A stretch of DNA of 34,044 bases from RGIG5681 sp034180345 (GCA_034180345.1 JAXFOQ010000034.1:1-34044), one strand, 5' to 3'; counted from the first letter of the stretch, positions 1 through 8,051 are shown. The notes: generated by a model from the letters alone, not told the origin. Numbers and translations: made by a program.

Positions 1-10
1 GTAGTTGGCA

Positions 11-46
11 TTGTAGGAAAATCCAAAAGTTTAGATTTTCCCACAA
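11..46. repeat. 13-bp inverted repeat at the window edge
   Basis: Arms at 11-23 and 34-46 are complementary in 12 of 13 positions around a 10-base loop. The inner 8 bp (ggaaaatc/gattttcc) are perfect. The repeat lies at the end of a minus-strand reading frame whose stop codon is at 31-33, so it could be the terminator of that fragment or part of a mobile-element end. No direct repeat or transposase is visible to decide between these. Confidence 0.45.
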
Positions 47-138
47 TGCTTATCTTTTGGTCTTTGGTTCGGAATAGTGTAGTGCTGGCGGTCTATCTCT
101 TGTTTTCGGTTGCTTGCTTCCTTACCGTACATGAGCAT
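31..138 (-). other. possible foreign CDS tail fused to the ABC gene
   Basis: On the minus strand a frame ending in TAA at 33-31 reads as a hydrophilic, protein-like tail that includes the stretch YGKEASNRKQEIDRQ and ends DKHCGKI. Bases 61-150 are about 46% GC by count, well above the AT-rich surroundings. In the opposite direction the ABC-ATPase homology seems to begin only near base 139. I read this as the end of a horizontally acquired gene abutting a truncated ABC gene. I do not recognise the family, and an assembly chimera would look the same. Confidence 0.35.
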
Positions 139-612
139 TCTGTCATGGATAATATGTTGTTTTTTGCCTCAATAGCCAAAATGGATAAAAGAATCGCAAA
201 AGAGCGCAGCATTGCACTAATTGAAAAAGTAGGACTTAAGGAAAAAATATCAACCAAAGCCAGTGATTTGTCGGGTGGAATGAAAAGAAAATTAAATCTA
301 ATAACAGGACTTATTCACAACCCTAAGCTTTTGATTTGCGATGAGGTTTGTGTTGGAATTGATCCGATTTCCAGAAAGGAAATATTAGAATATCTTAAAG
401 AGTTAAAAAATAATGGCTTAAATATCATCTATACTTCTCATTATTTAGATGAGGTTGAATATCTTTGCGATAAAATAGTGTTTTTAGATAGAGGAAGCCT
501 TGTTTTGGAAGGAGAAACAGATAAACTTATCAAGGAAATTTCAAATGCAGAAGATAAAGAAATGAATTTATCAGATATTTTTGTAAAGGTTTTGCGTAAA
601 GATGGTGAGTGA
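46..612 (+). CDS. ABC transporter ATPase, lacking its Walker A half
   Basis: This would be the ATP-binding subunit of an ABC-2 type exporter. From about residue 32 on the family features are clear: a TVxEN-like segment (SVMDNMLFF), the signature LSGGMKRK, a Walker B of LLICDE with the catalytic Glu, a D-loop of GIDP, and the H-switch His in TSHYLDEVEYL. The first ~100 residues expected of the family, including the Walker A P-loop, are absent. The first ~30 residues read here (hydrophobic, LIFWSLVRNSVV) do not look like ABC sequence, and the start has no Shine-Dalgarno site. The frame is open to base 1, so ATG 46 is only nominal. Without a P-loop the product should not bind ATP normally, so this is probably a broken gene. 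Two ABC-2 permease genes follow directly. The ABC family assignment is firm; the status of the 5' end is inference. Confidence 0.75.
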   Translation: MLIFWSLVRNSVVLAVYLLFSVACFLTVHEHSVMDNMLFFASIAKMDKRIAKERSIALIEKVGLKEKISTKASDLSGGMKRKLNLITGLIHNPKLLICDEVCVGIDPISRKEILEYLKELKNNGLNIIYTSHYLDEVEYLCDKIVFLDRGSLVLEGETDKLIKEISNAEDKEMNLSDIFVKVLRKDGE

Positions 613-613
613 T

Positions 614-1381
614 ATGCTTAAAAAAGAAATAAAAGAGATTATTAAAAATCCGATATATTCTTATCATTATGTTTTACCATTGCTGCTTACTTTTATTATG
701 AGTGAGGGTACAAAGAATTATTTATTACAACACATTCAAAACATAGCAGTAGTAAATACTACTAAAGAAGTTATCTTATATGATGGAATCTTATTAAATT
801 CAAAGATGCAATTTGCGGTTAGTGAACTGAATTTTATGTTGATGATGTGTGCGATTTTAGCGGGACTTAGCATTTTTGAAGAAAGAAGGCTACATGTGTG
901 GGATAGGATTGTGCGCAAAGGTAATTTTATATTAATCAAATTTTTTACACATTATATTTTTTCACTTATCATGATTTTATTTAATGTAATTGGATACTGG
1001 ATATTATTTGATATTGGTATATCTTTAAAGTCTATAGGTATTTTTTTAAGTATTCCAATCTTTAGTATCAGTCTAGGCTTATTTGTGGGTCTTTTGGTTC
1101 ATAACAGAGCAATGCTTTCAAATACCATCTTAATGATTGTGATGTTGATGGGATATTTTGGAGGTGCTTTGAGCTTGACTTCCGTCTTATCAAATACGAA
1201 ATTTATGAATACACTTATGTATTTATCTCCTTTGACAATGGCTAATAAATTAATATTTAAAGCTTTAATTCATATAAGTTGGGGCAGGGATCTGTGGATA
1301 TGGATTTCAATGATTCTTATGTTTGAATTAATATTTGTTTCTTTAATGAGAAGGAGGTTGAAAAATGGGGCAAGCATTTAA
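614..1381 (+). CDS. ABC-2 type transporter permease
   Basis: A membrane subunit of the exporter begun upstream. It has about six hydrophobic segments after a short basic N-terminus (MLKKEIKEIIKNP), the usual opening of ABC-2 permeases, and a C-terminal Arg-rich cytoplasmic tail. I prefer ATG 614 because GGTGAG at 604-609 lies five bases upstream; an in-frame ATG at 602 is the alternative. The start sits immediately after the ATPase stop, and the end overlaps the next permease by 17 bases, so the three genes are one operon. The substrate cannot be told; drug or peptide export is typical for such two-permease systems. Its function depends on an ATPase that is damaged in this window. Confidence 0.75.
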   Translation: MLKKEIKEIIKNPIYSYHYVLPLLLTFIMSEGTKNYLLQHIQNIAVVNTTKEVILYDGILLNSKMQFAVSELNFMLMMCAILAGLSIFEERRLHVWDRIVRKGNFILIKFFTHYIFSLIMILFNVIGYWILFDIGISLKSIGIFLSIPIFSISLGLFVGLLVHNRAMLSNTILMIVMLMGYFGGALSLTSVLSNTKFMNTLMYLSPLTMANKLIFKALIHISWGRDLWIWISMILMFELIFVSLMRRRLKNGASI

Positions 1382-2282
1382 GTTTACTTTTAAAATTCTA
1401 AAGAATACTAAAGGTTTTATTTCTTCTATGGTGATTATGCCAATTATCATGATTTTGCTTGTCAGCATAACCTTTGCTTATTCCAATCTTCCTGTTGTGG
1501 GGTATATCGGGGAAAAAGCACCGAATATCGCCAGTGTTAAAATGATGAAGTTGGCAGAAGATGAAAGGGATTATTTTCTTGGGCTTTCACAGGGAACATT
1601 GGTTGTAAAGACAGATAAAGATGGAAATATTTTAAAATATTACAGTAGTATTTCTAATAATCCATTAATACCGATAATAGAAAAGAGCAATAAAACAAAT
1701 AATGTTTTTAATGAAAGACCGAAGCTAAGCTATTCTGTCGGAATTATACTTTTTAAATTATTGACCGCAGCATCCTTACTGGCCACGGTTTTGATTGGTG
1801 AAAAGAATAATGGCATTATTTTAAGAGTTAAAAATTCTAAGCTAAAATTAAACGCTTATATTTTGGCTAAGAGTTTAACAATCATATTTGTATATGAGAT
1901 TGCCAATTTATTAATATTGTCATTTTATAAATTAGCCAACTTCGATTTGGGTAAATCAAACATTACTCAACTTGGCACATTATTTACAATTGCTTTATTT
2001 ATTTCAACAGGATTATATCTTTTCTTAGCTGCTCTTATTAAAAATGAAGGTTATATTTGGACAGTATCAACAGGAATTATTTTTCCGTTAGGATTGTTTT
2101 CTGGAATTTTATTTCCAATTGAACATATGGCAAGTTGGATGAAGTATGTTGCACATATATCACCACTTTATTATCTTCAAATTTCAGTTACCAATGGGAA
2201 AATTGAGGTCTTACCAATTTTATCAATGTGTATAATTTCCTTAATACTTGGAATGTTGGGGATAAGGATGCTTGGTAAATAG
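1365..2282 (+). CDS. ABC-2 type transporter permease
   Basis: The second permease of the exporter, 305 aa. It has an N-terminal membrane anchor (about residues 17-38), an extracellular loop of roughly 80 residues, then five to six hydrophobic segments, which is the standard ABC2_membrane layout. A strong AAGGAGG at 1350-1356 precedes ATG 1365, and the gene starts inside the 3' end of the preceding permease, implying coupled translation. A hairpin terminator about 75 bases downstream closes the operon. The substrate is unknown. Confidence 0.78.
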   Translation: MGQAFKFTFKILKNTKGFISSMVIMPIIMILLVSITFAYSNLPVVGYIGEKAPNIASVKMMKLAEDERDYFLGLSQGTLVVKTDKDGNILKYYSSISNNPLIPIIEKSNKTNNVFNERPKLSYSVGIILFKLLTAASLLATVLIGEKNNGIILRVKNSKLKLNAYILAKSLTIIFVYEIANLLILSFYKLANFDLGKSNITQLGTLFTIALFISTGLYLFLAALIKNEGYIWTVSTGIIFPLGLFSGILFPIEHMASWMKYVAHISPLYYLQISVTNGKIEVLPILSMCIISLILGMLGIRMLGK

Positions 2283-2358
2283 CGATAAGACAATAAATAT
2301 GTAGTGAAACATTTTCAAGCAAGACAAGTAAATTTATATTTAATTTTTATCATTTTAT

Positions 2359-2389
2359 TAAGAAGTTTCGATAGGAACTTCTTATTTTT
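2359..2389 (+). terminator. intrinsic terminator of the ABC operon
   Basis: A 9-bp perfect stem (taagaagtt/aacttctta) with an 8-base loop is followed by five T residues at 2385-2389. It is placed to end the exporter operon. Confidence 0.8.
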
Positions 2390-2414
2390 GTCATTACTAA
2401 TTTTATATAATATA

Positions 2415-2445
2415 TTGACTTAATATATATATATATATATATAAT
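2415..2445 (+). promoter_or_regulatory. promoter whose spacer is an (AT)10 repeat
   Basis: TTGACT at 2415-2420 and TATAAT at 2440-2445 are separated by 19 bases that consist almost wholly of alternating AT (ten units, 2423-2442). Loss of one unit would give the optimal 17-bp spacing. The promoter lies upstream of the lipoprotein gene at 2479. The elements are seen directly; slippage-controlled expression is inference. Confidence 0.55.
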
Positions 2446-2478
2446 TTTTTTGAAAACACAATGAAAAGAGGAAAATAT

Positions 2479-3569
2479 ATGACGTAAGATAATTAAGATT
2501 TTTTTGATTGCACTCATGTTGATTTCGTTTGTTGGTTGTTCAAGCAAGAAGAAACGAGTAGTTGAAGTTGATTATGAAAATGTTTTAATGGTTTCTGATT
2601 TGGATATTCCAGAATTAAGGGATGTGTTATGGGAAAATTATCACACCGCAAATAAACATATAAGTGATTTTTCTAATAATTTAGTTGTTTATTTAGAAAA
2701 ATTCGCAGCAGAATACTTCATTAATAAATTATGGGAAAAGAGCGATGAGGGCTTATTAAGTGGAATTAATGATTTATATAATTCTTTTCTGAATAATTTA
2801 TTAGATAAAATCATAGCTAATAACTTTAAATATTATAATTTAATTGATAAAAATGTTGATCACTTAAATAAGGATAAAATTTACGAAGTTATGTCCTTAC
2901 TTTATAAACAGAGTTATAAGTTTATGAAAGCGATTGAATGGGTTAAAGAAAATTTAGTTAATAATTTTAAAACAGAATTATATGAAATGTTTAAAAAAAA
3001 ATTACAATGAAGGCAGAGTTAATACCAATGAGTGGTCAAAAATTGACAGAGATTATCATGAGGATATTAAAAAAATTGAAAAAAATACCAATGAAAAATA
3101 TAAAAAGTATAAGGATGAATTTGATGAAATATGGAATGCTGTATATGATGAATTTGACCAAGGTAACTTTGATGTTAAAGCCGTATTGAAAAAATATGGC
3201 TATAAAGATAATGAAGAAGTTAAGGAAATAGTTAAACAAGAGCCTAAAATTAAATCTGAAACAAATATCAATAAGAATACTATCACAAAGCCTAAAGAAA
3301 CCAAGTCAACAATAAATGCAGATTTTAAGAAAATGGTTGATACTTATGAGGAATTTATTAATGACTATTGTAATTTTATGAATGAATATAAAAATTCTAA
3401 TGATGTGATGGCAATGCTTTCAGATTATACGGAATATATGGGCAGATATACAGAAGAATTACAAAAATTTAATTCTGTTAATCAAAAAGAATTAACCACT
3501 GAGGAATTAAAGTATTATTTAGATGCTCAAACAAGAGTGCTTAGAAAAATATCATCTATCGGTGAATAA
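2479..3569 (+). pseudogene. lipoprotein gene broken by two single-base insertions
   Basis: Read with two corrections this is one ~360-residue lipoprotein. ATG 2479 has a good site (aaaagagga) upstream but is followed at once by an in-frame stop (ATG ACG TAA). Removing one T near 2485 gives a classic lipoprotein signal peptide opening MTKIIKIFLIALMLISFVG, with the acylated Cys next. The frame then runs to 3010. An A9 run at 2993-3001 shifts it again; with eight As it continues smoothly (FKKNYNEGR) into the frame ending at 3569, which has no ribosome site of its own. The C-terminal ~80 residues (DFKKMVDTYEEF onward) resemble a domain of Firmicute lipoproteins that I recall as DUF6591, unverified. 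The middle is Lys/Glu-rich and helical. Slippage on A9 could still yield some full-length product, and TTG 2504 could serve as a weak start. Confidence 0.65.
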
Positions 3570-3592
3570 AAGGAAATAGGAGAAATAAATTT

Positions 3593-4429
3593 ATGAAAAA
3601 AATTAGCAAGCTGTTTTTAATGTTGTTATCATTGGCATTATTATTGCAATTGGTTGCCTGTAGCAATGTAAAGGTAAAAAATAATGCTTCCGCTACCAAA
3701 GAGCAACTATCAATTGATGATTTTAAATTTGATATAGTTAAAACTTTTAAAAATGAAAAAATGTATTCGGCAATATCATTAACTAATAATTCTAAATATG
3801 ACTTATTAGGATATGGGATTGAATATGGCTTAAAAAATGATGCTCCCGAAAAAGAGCTATCTGTATATGATGAAATCGCTAAAGAGCTTAAATTAGAAAA
3901 AAAGAATTTTGTTTTCAGCAGCTCGGTTGATCCGTTCACATTAATTGAAAGTGGTAAGAGTTATGAATCGTTATTGGGTCTTAAGGGTTATATGATATCT
4001 TTAAGTGCAGAACAAATTCAATTGTTATCCCCAAGTTTTTTAGCAATGATACTTGTTGGTGAAGATAGTAAATTATATACTGCCTTTTATTCTTTTAAAG
4101 ATAAACTTTGGTCATTAAACGAGGATCATCGTGAGTTAAATGCTATATCTAAAATAGAAAAGTATAAAAATATTAAATTCCCAAAAGAAAAATTCCATAT
4201 TATCGAAAATGAAGGGTTAAGTTATTATCATTTTATATCTTTTGGAGTTGGTGAAAATGATTATGATGATTATCTTAATGAATTAAGAACCGCAGGTTTT
4301 AAAGATGATTACGCTTATTCTTCTTATGATTTAAATTTAAAAAATTCTAAAGGTAATACCTTTAGACTTGAATATGATAAAAAGAATAAACAGTTAAAAG
4401 TTGATGTTTATATCAGCGATAATAAATAA
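3593..4429 (+). CDS. putative lipoprotein of unknown function
   Basis: The product has 278 aa. The N-terminus is a clear lipoprotein signal: basic MKKISK, a hydrophobic stretch to about residue 22, and a lipobox LVAC with Cys at about 24, so it should be anchored to the outer face of the membrane. The mature part has two halves. Residues ~35-180 suggest a beta-rich extracellular domain that speaks of sustained secretion (DFKFDIVKTFKNEKMYSAISLTN). Residues ~195-278 are a smaller alpha/beta unit with EYDKKNKQLKVDVYI near the end. A Shine-Dalgarno site (aggag) lies before ATG 3593, 23 bases after the broken lipoprotein gene, so the two were probably cotranscribed. It is the only undamaged gene between 2.4 and 5.4 kb. 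I do not recognise the family. Confidence 0.65.
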   Translation: MKKISKLFLMLLSLALLLQLVACSNVKVKNNASATKEQLSIDDFKFDIVKTFKNEKMYSAISLTNNSKYDLLGYGIEYGLKNDAPEKELSVYDEIAKELKLEKKNFVFSSSVDPFTLIESGKSYESLLGLKGYMISLSAEQIQLLSPSFLAMILVGEDSKLYTAFYSFKDKLWSLNEDHRELNAISKIEKYKNIKFPKEKFHIIENEGLSYYHFISFGVGENDYDDYLNELRTAGFKDDYAYSSYDLNLKNSKGNTFRLEYDKKNKQLKVDVYISDNK

Positions 4430-4445
4430 AGTTATATAAATTATC

Positions 4446-4471
4446 AAGCACTCATTAATAATGGGTGCTTT
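4446..4471 (+). terminator. probable terminator after the lipoprotein gene
   Basis: An 11-bp stem (aagcactcatt/aatgggtgctt, one G-U wobble) with a 3-base loop lies 17 bases after the stop codon. The T-run is short, so termination may be partial. Confidence 0.55.
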
Positions 4472-4500
4472 AATATGTTAAAATAAAGTCATGGTTGTTT

Positions 4501-5407
4501 ATGAAGATACGCAAAAATAAGGATGTTTTAATTACTTTAATATCAGGAATAATATTATTAATTATATCGTTACTGATGATATTTATGTTTAAAGAAAAAA
4601 ACAGCATTAGAGATATATAATACAGGTAAGATTTTTAAGGGTCAAAAAAGCGATGAAATTGTTGTTGTGAAATCGAATACTTTTTATCCAATGCCAGAAT
4701 TTATTGATGATGATAACGATTTTTTTTGCGTTTGCCTTTGAGTACCAAGAATAACAGTTTTTATTTAGTGTTAAAAAGGATAGCCAAGCCTTTAATGAAT
4801 TAATTAAATTTTCTTTTGATGAAGATCATATTTTTAAGGCTAGATGCGTTGATACAAGTTTTGAGTTACAAGGAATTATTAAACAGGTAAATAAAAAACT
4901 TGATTTCCATATTAATGACCAATATTATCTTTCTGGTTTTGAGTTTAAAAAAAGATTATTCAAAATTAAGTGTTATTGGGTTTTGATTGCTTTTTGTAGC
5001 TTTTATCTTTATTTTAGTGGCAATGTTACGCAGAAAAAATAATAGTAAAGCCATCAAGGAATTGTTTAATAATTATCCAGAATTAAAAGATGATCTATAT
5101 GGTGTTTATTTTAGTTATTTGGATGAGGATGTTGGAGTTGCGATTTACCGCAATCATTTAATTATTTTTAATAAGGGTATTAAGGTTATTTATATTGGAA
5201 ATATTTATTCGATGAATTACCAAGTTAGTAATCGTAAGAGGTATTTTTCAAGCTTAACCAAAGATCACTCATTGATTATTAAGAACACTAGAGGCAAAAC
5301 AAAAAATATATGCACTTAAAAAAGTAAAAAATAAGAGTATTAATATTACAGGTTTATTTAATGCAGTAGTGCAAATAAATCCAGCAATTGTTTTTAGTTC
5401 TGAATAA
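4501..5407 (+). pseudogene. decayed membrane-protein gene with at least five frameshifts
   Basis: Starting at ATG 4501 the frame encodes a short basic head and one hydrophobic segment (ILLIISLLMIFMF), then meets a stop at 4618. Moving between frames at short homopolymers restores a continuous protein of roughly 300 residues: extra A in the A7 near 4592, extra T in the T8 at 4730-4737, further shifts near 4750, 4775 and 4985, and one near 5300. The rebuilt order is N-terminal membrane segment, soluble extracellular domain (for example KFSFDEDHIFKARCVDTS), a second membrane segment (about 4975-5030), then a C-terminal cytoplasmic domain (about 5050-5400, containing YPELKDDLYGVYFSYLDED). The longest intact piece is 4987-5319. 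No family is recognised. The layout fits a two-pass membrane protein. Confidence 0.6.
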
Positions 5408-5436
5408 AGTCAGGCTATTTTAAGAGAAAATAATTA

Positions 5437-5471
5437 AAGCCAACAGAATATAGATGCTGTTGGCTTTTTAT
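5437..5471. terminator. bidirectional intrinsic terminator
   Basis: A perfect 10-bp stem (aagccaacag/ctgttggctt) has a 10-base loop and T-rich flanks on both strands. It separates the decayed plus-strand gene from the minus-strand RhuM-Fic gene and can serve both. Confidence 0.85.
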
Positions 5472-5498
5472 GTGTGTAAATGATTTAGAAGATATAAT

Positions 5499-6437
5499 TT
5501 ACCATTCTAAGAAATTCATAATTACATTAATCATAATTTCTTTTTCTTCTGGTTTTGATTCTGCCAGTAGCAGGGTGATTGCTACTAAGGTACTGTCAGA
5601 AATTATTTTTTCTTGACCTTTAAATAATAAGTTATTTTTGCTTAGAAAATACAGGAATATACTTGCGGCAATTCTTTTGCATCCATCAATAAAAGGATGG
5701 TCTTTGACGATGAAATAAAGAAGGTTTGCGGCTTTTTCTTGGGTTGATGGATATATATCTTCACCAAATGCCGTTTGATAAACAGAGGCGATGATACCTT
5801 CTAACACCCCATTACTTTTTTCTTTTCCAAATATTGTTGAGGTAGTGTTAAATGTCATACTGTCAATGATATTGCGACATTCGTTATAGCTTAGTTGATA
5901 GCTTTCTTTATTAGTTGGTTTGGGTTTTTGAATAACTTGGTGATCGTAATTATCCAATAATTCAAGTGCTTGAGTATATTTTTGAATAACATCCAAAACT
6001 TCTTTAGAATCCAGCTCAAGAGCGTTGGCAATGATGCTTGATTGGATCTCGACCACCTTGTTTAATACTTTTAATCGTTTATCGTTAACGGCATAGCCTT
6101 GAATAATATATTCTTTTAAAATAGATGTAGCCCATCTTCTAAAAGCGATGCCTCTTTGAGATTTTACACGATAGCCAATAGATATAATCATATCGAGGTT
6201 GTAGTAATCTACTTTATATGTTTTACCATCAGAAGCAGTTGTCGCAAATTTTGCGATAACTGAATTATCTAATTCTTCTTTAAGTGCATTATTGATGTGT
6301 TTTCCTATGGTTTTTATATCTCGATCAAATAAAGTAGCAAGCTGATTTCTGTTTAACCAAACAGTTTCTTTGTTGGGTGTAACTTCTACAGGAAGTTCCA
6401 ACTCACCATCTTTATAAATAATAACTTCATTGTTCAT
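5499..6437 (-). CDS. RhuM family protein with C-terminal Fic/Doc domain
   Basis: A cytoplasmic two-part protein of 312 aa. Residues ~1-115 match the RhuM (virulence protein family) module: VWLNRNQLATLFDRD looks like a DNA-binding helix-turn-helix, followed by the characteristic YYNLDMIISIGYRVKSQRG and FRRWAT. A helical linker leads to a Fic/Doc domain with the core motif HPFIDGCKR at 247-255. Fic/Doc enzymes usually transfer AMP, phosphate or similar groups to proteins with HxFx(D/E)GNGR or HPFxDGNKR; here the Asn is replaced by Cys 253. A strong site (taggaggta) lies upstream of ATG 6437. It is downstream of mgtE on the same strand with 48 bases between. RhuM-Fic genes are scattered among bacteria and often lie in accessory regions. 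The target is unknown. Confidence 0.85.
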   Translation of the reverse strand: MNNEVIIYKDGELELPVEVTPNKETVWLNRNQLATLFDRDIKTIGKHINNALKEELDNSVIAKFATTASDGKTYKVDYYNLDMIISIGYRVKSQRGIAFRRWATSILKEYIIQGYAVNDKRLKVLNKVVEIQSSIIANALELDSKEVLDVIQKYTQALELLDNYDHQVIQKPKPTNKESYQLSYNECRNIIDSMTFNTTSTIFGKEKSNGVLEGIIASVYQTAFGEDIYPSTQEKAANLLYFIVKDHPFIDGCKRIAASIFLYFLSKNNLLFKGQEKIISDSTLVAITLLLAESKPEEKEIMINVIMNFLEW

Positions 6438-6485
6438 AAAAATTAATACCTCCTAATTAAATAATTTAATGATTAAAAGTTTTTA

Positions 6486-7835
6486 TTATATATGCATAAT
6501 CATTTTGGCAATATTGAAATAGATTATTAAGCCTAAGGCATCTACAATAGTAGTGATTAGCGGGGCGGCCATAATTGCTGGGTCCATCTTTAAACTTTTC
6601 GCCACTAGCGGTAGAATTGATCCGCATAATTTAGATATTACCACAATCACAAGCAACGCCGATGATATAGTCAGTGATAGTAATAAATTATGATTATACA
6701 TTAAATAAATTCTGATGAAATTAACAACAAATAATCCACAACCCACCAACATCGCTACTTCAAACTCTTTAGTGATGATTTTTTTAATATCTTTAATTGA
6801 AAGCTCATTTAATGCCATACCACGAATAATTAAGGTGCTTGATTGACTTCCGGCATTGCCACCGGTATCTGTAAGCATCGGCATAAAGCTTACCAGTATC
6901 GGTAACACCAAAAAGGCATCTTCATAATGTTGGAGAATAGCACCATTAATCATCTCTGAAATCATTAATACCAGCAACCATAAAAAACGATGCTTGGCTA
7001 ATTCAAAGACGGTAGTTTTAAGGTAGGGTTCTTCAGAAGGACTCATACCTGCCATCAATTCAAAGTCTTCGGTTGCCTCCTTACTAGCAACCTCCAAAAC
7101 ATCATCAACAGTTATAATTCCGACTAAACGATTTTCAAGATCAACAACAGGTAGTGTGATGAAGTCATAGTCATTGAAATACTTAATGACAGCTTCTTGG
7201 GTTTCGTCGGTTCCAACAGCGATGACCTTATCATCCATAAGGTCTTTAATTGAGTCATCATCTTTGGATAGTAGTAAATCTTTAATATTGATAACCCCTT
7301 CTAAAAGACGGTGGTTGTCAGTAACATATAGAGTGTAGATTGACTCTCGGTTTTGGCCATTGTTTCTGATGTATTCAATCGCCTCTTTTACACTCATATC
7401 CTTGCGCAAGCGAGTAAAGGCAGCTGTCATTAGACTGCCAGCTGAACCTTCCTTATATTTTAAATAATAGTTAATTAAATGACGATTCTTAGGATTGGTT
7501 ATTCTTAGAATCCGATTAACAACATTGGCAGGTAATTCTTCAATGATGTCTATCATATCATCAATATAAAGTTCATCTAAAATGGCGCTGACTTCTTTAT
7601 CACTTAAAGCATTTAAAAGTCTTTGACGATCATCGCTATCAAGGTAGGCAAAAACTTCTGAAGCAAAGTCCTTAGATAAGAGCCTAAAAACAATTGCCTC
7701 GGTATCATTGTCAATTTCGACAAAAAGTTCAGCAACATCATAGGGGTGCATTGCCTCTAATTCTTTTTTAAGCTCACGAAAATTACGCTTTGAAAGTAAT
7801 TCGGCACAGCTTCCTTTTAAAAGTTCATTATTCAT
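6486..7835 (-). CDS. mgtE: magnesium transporter MgtE (copy 1)
   Basis: A Mg2+ channel/transporter of the cytoplasmic membrane, 449 aa, the normal family length. Residues ~1-130 form the helical MgtE N domain, ~138-255 two CBS domains (second ending VVDLENRLVGIITVDDVLE), then a connecting helix and five membrane segments from ~284. The conserved pore motif GGNAGSQ is at 325-331, and an acidic residue in the last membrane helices (TTIVDALG) fits the ion-binding Asp of the family. In known MgtE proteins the N and CBS domains sense cytosolic Mg2+ and close the pore. ATG 7835 lacks a good Shine-Dalgarno site. It is preceded by a ~115-base leader holding a short ORF and hairpin, listed separately. 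A second, diverged mgtE lies at 14526-15869. Confidence 0.95.
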   Translation of the reverse strand: MNNELLKGSCAELLSKRNFRELKKELEAMHPYDVAELFVEIDNDTEAIVFRLLSKDFASEVFAYLDSDDRQRLLNALSDKEVSAILDELYIDDMIDIIEELPANVVNRILRITNPKNRHLINYYLKYKEGSAGSLMTAAFTRLRKDMSVKEAIEYIRNNGQNRESIYTLYVTDNHRLLEGVINIKDLLLSKDDDSIKDLMDDKVIAVGTDETQEAVIKYFNDYDFITLPVVDLENRLVGIITVDDVLEVASKEATEDFELMAGMSPSEEPYLKTTVFELAKHRFLWLLVLMISEMINGAILQHYEDAFLVLPILVSFMPMLTDTGGNAGSQSSTLIIRGMALNELSIKDIKKIITKEFEVAMLVGCGLFVVNFIRIYLMYNHNLLLSLTISSALLVIVVISKLCGSILPLVAKSLKMDPAIMAAPLITTIVDALGLIIYFNIAKMIMHI

Positions 7836-7864
7836 TAAAATTTTACTTCAAGTATATAACGATA

Positions 7865-7930
7865 CTAAAGCACTTGGAAAAACCAAGTGTTACTCTGATG
7901 GTCATCGTTATTGCATATAGGTATTTCCAC
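7865..7930 (-). CDS. putative 21-aa leader peptide upstream of mgtE
   Basis: A GTG at 7930 follows a near-perfect Shine-Dalgarno site (aaaggag, 7944-7938, spacing 7), stronger than that of mgtE itself. The frame encodes 21 residues beginning MEIPICNNDDHQ and ending WFFQVL, then TAG. A hairpin occupies its last third. Short leader ORFs control Mg2+ transporter genes in enterobacteria (mgtL of mgtA), but there is no sequence similarity to mgtL, so this is an analogy only. It could also be a chance ORF in a leader RNA. Confidence 0.4.
   Translation of the reverse strand: MEIPICNNDDHQSNTWFFQVL
7871..7889 (-). promoter_or_regulatory. hairpin in the mgtE leader
   Basis: A perfect 7-bp stem (cacttgg/ccaagtg) with a 5-base loop lies 36 bases before the mgtE ATG and inside the short leader ORF. 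There is no T-run, so it is not an intrinsic terminator; it is better placed to affect translation or ribosome movement. It does not resemble the M-box riboswitch. Confidence 0.5.
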
Positions 7931-7957
7931 TTGATTTCTCCTTTCATTTACTGCTAA

Positions 7958-7966
7958 ATTATAGCA
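7958..7966 (-). promoter_or_regulatory. extended -10 promoter for mgtE
   Basis: Read on the minus strand the sequence is TGCTATAAT, a perfect extended -10 element. Transcription from about 7950 would produce a leader of roughly 115 bases that contains the short ORF and the hairpin. No good -35 is seen, as is usual for extended -10 promoters. Confidence 0.6.
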
Positions 7967-8021
7967 CATATTGGGGGCAATAAATAATTGATTAGGAGGA
8001 TGTTATTAAGATAATTTTACT

Positions 8022-8051
8022 TTGATATATTTTAATAATTGAGTATATAAT
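8022..8051 (+). promoter_or_regulatory. promoter of the antiporter gene
   Basis: TTGATA at 8022-8027 and TATAAT at 8046-8051 have an 18-base spacer and lie 21 bases before the antiporter ATG. It faces away from the mgtE promoter. Confidence 0.6.

Noticed and set aside
7836..7966. M-box magnesium riboswitch before mgtE.
   Set aside because: The leader is too short and lacks the conserved M-box sequence and helices.
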